The position numbers and the translations under genes were made by a program. Shown here one piece after another: positions 63,046-64,000 of a stretch of 64,000 nt of DNA. How positions within the stretch are numbered: the first letter of the stretch is position 1; every line of letters begins with the position of its first letter. The notes under the pieces were generated by a model. The model was not told the origin of the DNA and did not search any database. It worked only from the letters and a program-made list of their open reading frames with translations. The stretch comes from Gillisia sp. CAL575 (GTDB taxonomy: Bacteria; Bacteroidota; Bacteroidia; Flavobacteriales; Flavobacteriaceae), in NCBI RefSeq assembly GCF_000403785.1, contig NZ_APHJ01000025.1, forward strand, positions 62,001 through 126,000, written 5' to 3'.

Positions 63046-63130
63046 GGAGAATTGGCAGAGTGGTCGAATGCGGCAGTCTTGAAAACTGTTGAGGGTTACA
63101 CCTCCGGGGGTTCGAATCCCTCATTCTCCG
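63046..63130 (+). tRNA. tRNA-Ser (UGA anticodon)
   Basis: An 85-base class II tRNA. Acceptor GGAGAAT pairs with ATTCTCC, the anticodon stem GCAGT/ACTGT holds loop CTTGAAA with anticodon TGA, a long variable arm (GAGGG..) follows, and the T-arm is GGGGGTTCGAATCCC. CCA is not encoded. A long open frame crossing this gene is not protein-coding. Confidence 0.97.
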
Positions 63131-63136
63131 CTGAGA

Positions 63137-63177
63137 AGCTCGTAAACGTAATGTTTACGGGCTTTTTGTTTTTTAAA
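63137..63177 (+). terminator. terminator after tRNA-Ser
   Basis: An 11-bp stem (63137-63147 with 63153-63163, one G-T), 5-base loop, then TTTTTGTTTTTTT. Confidence 0.9.
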
Positions 63178-63221
63178 AAATGCCAAGATTTTCAGCTTGA
63201 TAGCGTTTTTGTAAAACAAAA

Positions 63222-63515
63222 AAACAAAGCCCCCTCTCCCTTTTTTTTAGCGTGGCTTTGTTTCTATGCTTGCCCGGGATTAGCTCTGGGGTCAACACAG
63301 TTAATCCTATTTGACTTTGCTACATCTCCAGCAGCATTGTTATCTACTAGACAAAAATATTTGATAATCTATATAAATAAAATACCACATTTTCACTTCT
63401 CTAAACTATCTTTTGCGGCGGTACATTTCATAAGCTCATTGCTTCCCACCAATTTGATAGATCTTCAAGGTTTTCCGAATGCTGTCGGGATAGGGAACCT
63501 GACCAGCCGGGGGAA
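63222..63515 (+). other. structured non-coding stretch before the K+ channel
   Basis: Within a 484-bp gene-free region. Three hairpins: AAACAAAGCC/GGCTTTGTTT (63222-63231, 63254-63263), GGATTAGCT/AGTTAATCC with one G-T (63277-63285, 63299-63307), and a long hairpin with GCTG-TCGGG / CCTGA-C-CAGC around 63481-63507, extended by TTCC/GGAA (63473-63476, 63512-63515). GC is higher than around it. I cannot match it to a known RNA. It may be a small RNA, a leader element for the channel, or a repeat remnant. Confidence 0.35.
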
Positions 63516-63614
63516 TTAAAACTGCAATGAGGAATTAAGAAAAACATAACGTAAATTGTATGAGTCAGGAATGTAAACCAGACAATTTGTTAACTCTTTT
63601 CAGAAATACAGCTT

Positions 63615-64000
63615 ATGAAATTTGTAGGTAGTCAGTTAGAATATTATTTGAGAGACAGAGACTTTAAAAGAAACTCTAAGATTCTGCTTAGATATCTAGT
63701 TCTTTTGGGAATTGTCATCATAATATTTTCTGTTCTTTTCCATATTATAATGGCTCAGGTTGAAGGCCATTATCATTCTTGGATCACTGGGTTTTATTGG
63801 ACACTTACGGTGATGAGTACGCTTGGTTTTGGAGATATCACTTTCGAATCTGATATAGGTCGACTGTTCAGCATAATAGTGCTAGTGTCTGGAATTATTA
63901 TGTTATTAATTGTTTTGCCTTTTGCATTTATAAGGCATTTTTATGTTCCTCTTTTAGAATCTCAAGACAGAAACAGGGTTCCCCGTCAAGTTCCTGAGGG
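63615..64000 (+). CDS. potassium channel protein, 5' part
   Basis: A two-transmembrane K+ channel subunit cut by the right edge; 128 codons are present. Helix 1 is about residues 24-45 (LLRYLVLLGIVIIIFSVLFH), the pore helix and filter YWTLTVMSTLGFGD follow (filter residues 69-74, TLGFGD, where TVGYGD is classical), and helix 2 is about 82-106. After that HFYVPLLESQDRNRVPRQVP should lead into a TrkA-N (RCK) domain outside the window. ATG at 63615 is the first good start, about 100 bp past the structured stretch. Confidence 0.88.
   Translation, partial: MKFVGSQLEYYLRDRDFKRNSKILLRYLVLLGIVIIIFSVLFHIIMAQVEGHYHSWITGFYWTLTVMSTLGFGDITFESDIGRLFSIIVLVSGIIMLLIVLPFAFIRHFYVPLLESQDRNRVPRQVPE

Noticed and set aside
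63470-63515. Resemblance to 4.5S SRP RNA in GTCAGG-like text on the minus strand
   Set aside because: The essential GGAAGCAGC partner and pairing are absent; the hairpin pairs in a different way.
63031-63519. A 162-codon open frame over tRNA-Ser and the region after it
   Set aside because: It includes the whole tRNA and its terminator, and its translation has no protein-like composition; no homologous pattern is visible.
1-64000. Search for CRISPR arrays, transposases, integrases and phage genes
   Set aside because: No regularly spaced repeats, transposase motifs or phage structural genes were seen on either strand.

Overview
The window (about 35% GC by eye) looks like chromosome from a marine-type Flavobacteriaceae (Bacteroidota); the Gramella/Zunongwangia/Salegentibacter group is a guess. 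Support comes from the protein families (DUF3467 after rpoC, DUF4295 after rpmG, DUF4369 lipoprotein, SusC-like outer-membrane barrels, bacillithiol BshC), weak Shine-Dalgarno sequences, and several TAnnTTTG promoter elements of the Bacteroidota sigma factor. I see no insertion sequence, prophage, integrase or CRISPR array. The content is mostly core and conserved accessory genes.

Layout. 1-7.0 kb: rpoB (cut by the left edge), rpoC and a DUF3467 gene. 7.1-11.4 kb: prfC on the minus strand, then idi, a 6-pyruvoyl-tetrahydropterin-synthase-type gene, manA, a small conserved gene and tRNA-Thr. 11.7-17.3 kb, all minus: DUF4369 lipoprotein, DUF819 permease, then a cluster of SPFH protein, a small membrane protein cut short by a nonsense codon, alpha/beta hydrolase, a tiny ribbon-helix-helix protein and a HAD phosphatase. 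17.3-30.5 kb: S1/P1 nuclease, AlkB-like dioxygenase, DoxX protein, TPR hybrid histidine kinase, lipoprotein, htpG, a TetR-like regulator with an ABC1 kinase, S9 peptidase and FabH. 30.6-41.3 kb: TonB receptor, CoA-binding protein, sodium/solute symporter, recR, a 2-oxoacid dehydrogenase E2, a four-gene run (exonuclease, FAH hydrolase, Hpt, cinA), then rpmB-rpmG-DUF4295-ftsY. 42.4-45.8 kb: secreted amidase, small membrane protein, rimO. 46.0-51.6 kb: a complete phosphate-uptake operon (porin, pstS, pstC, pstA, pstB, phoU) behind a three-repeat PHO-box-like operator. 51.7-62.8 kb: an isoprenoid-synthase-like orphan coupled to an M16 peptidase, an M14 carboxypeptidase, bshC with a PLP decarboxylase, and an M28 peptidase. 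63.0-64.0 kb: tRNA-Ser, a structured non-coding stretch and the start of a potassium channel.

The best leads for new biology are the class-I isoprenoid-synthase-like protein (52.3 kb), the ABC1 kinase with an altered KxGQ motif (25.5 kb), the direct-repeat operators before the phosphate operon and htpG, the structured stretch before the potassium channel, and the truncated gene in the SPFH cluster. All functions are assigned by reading motifs; no database search was run.
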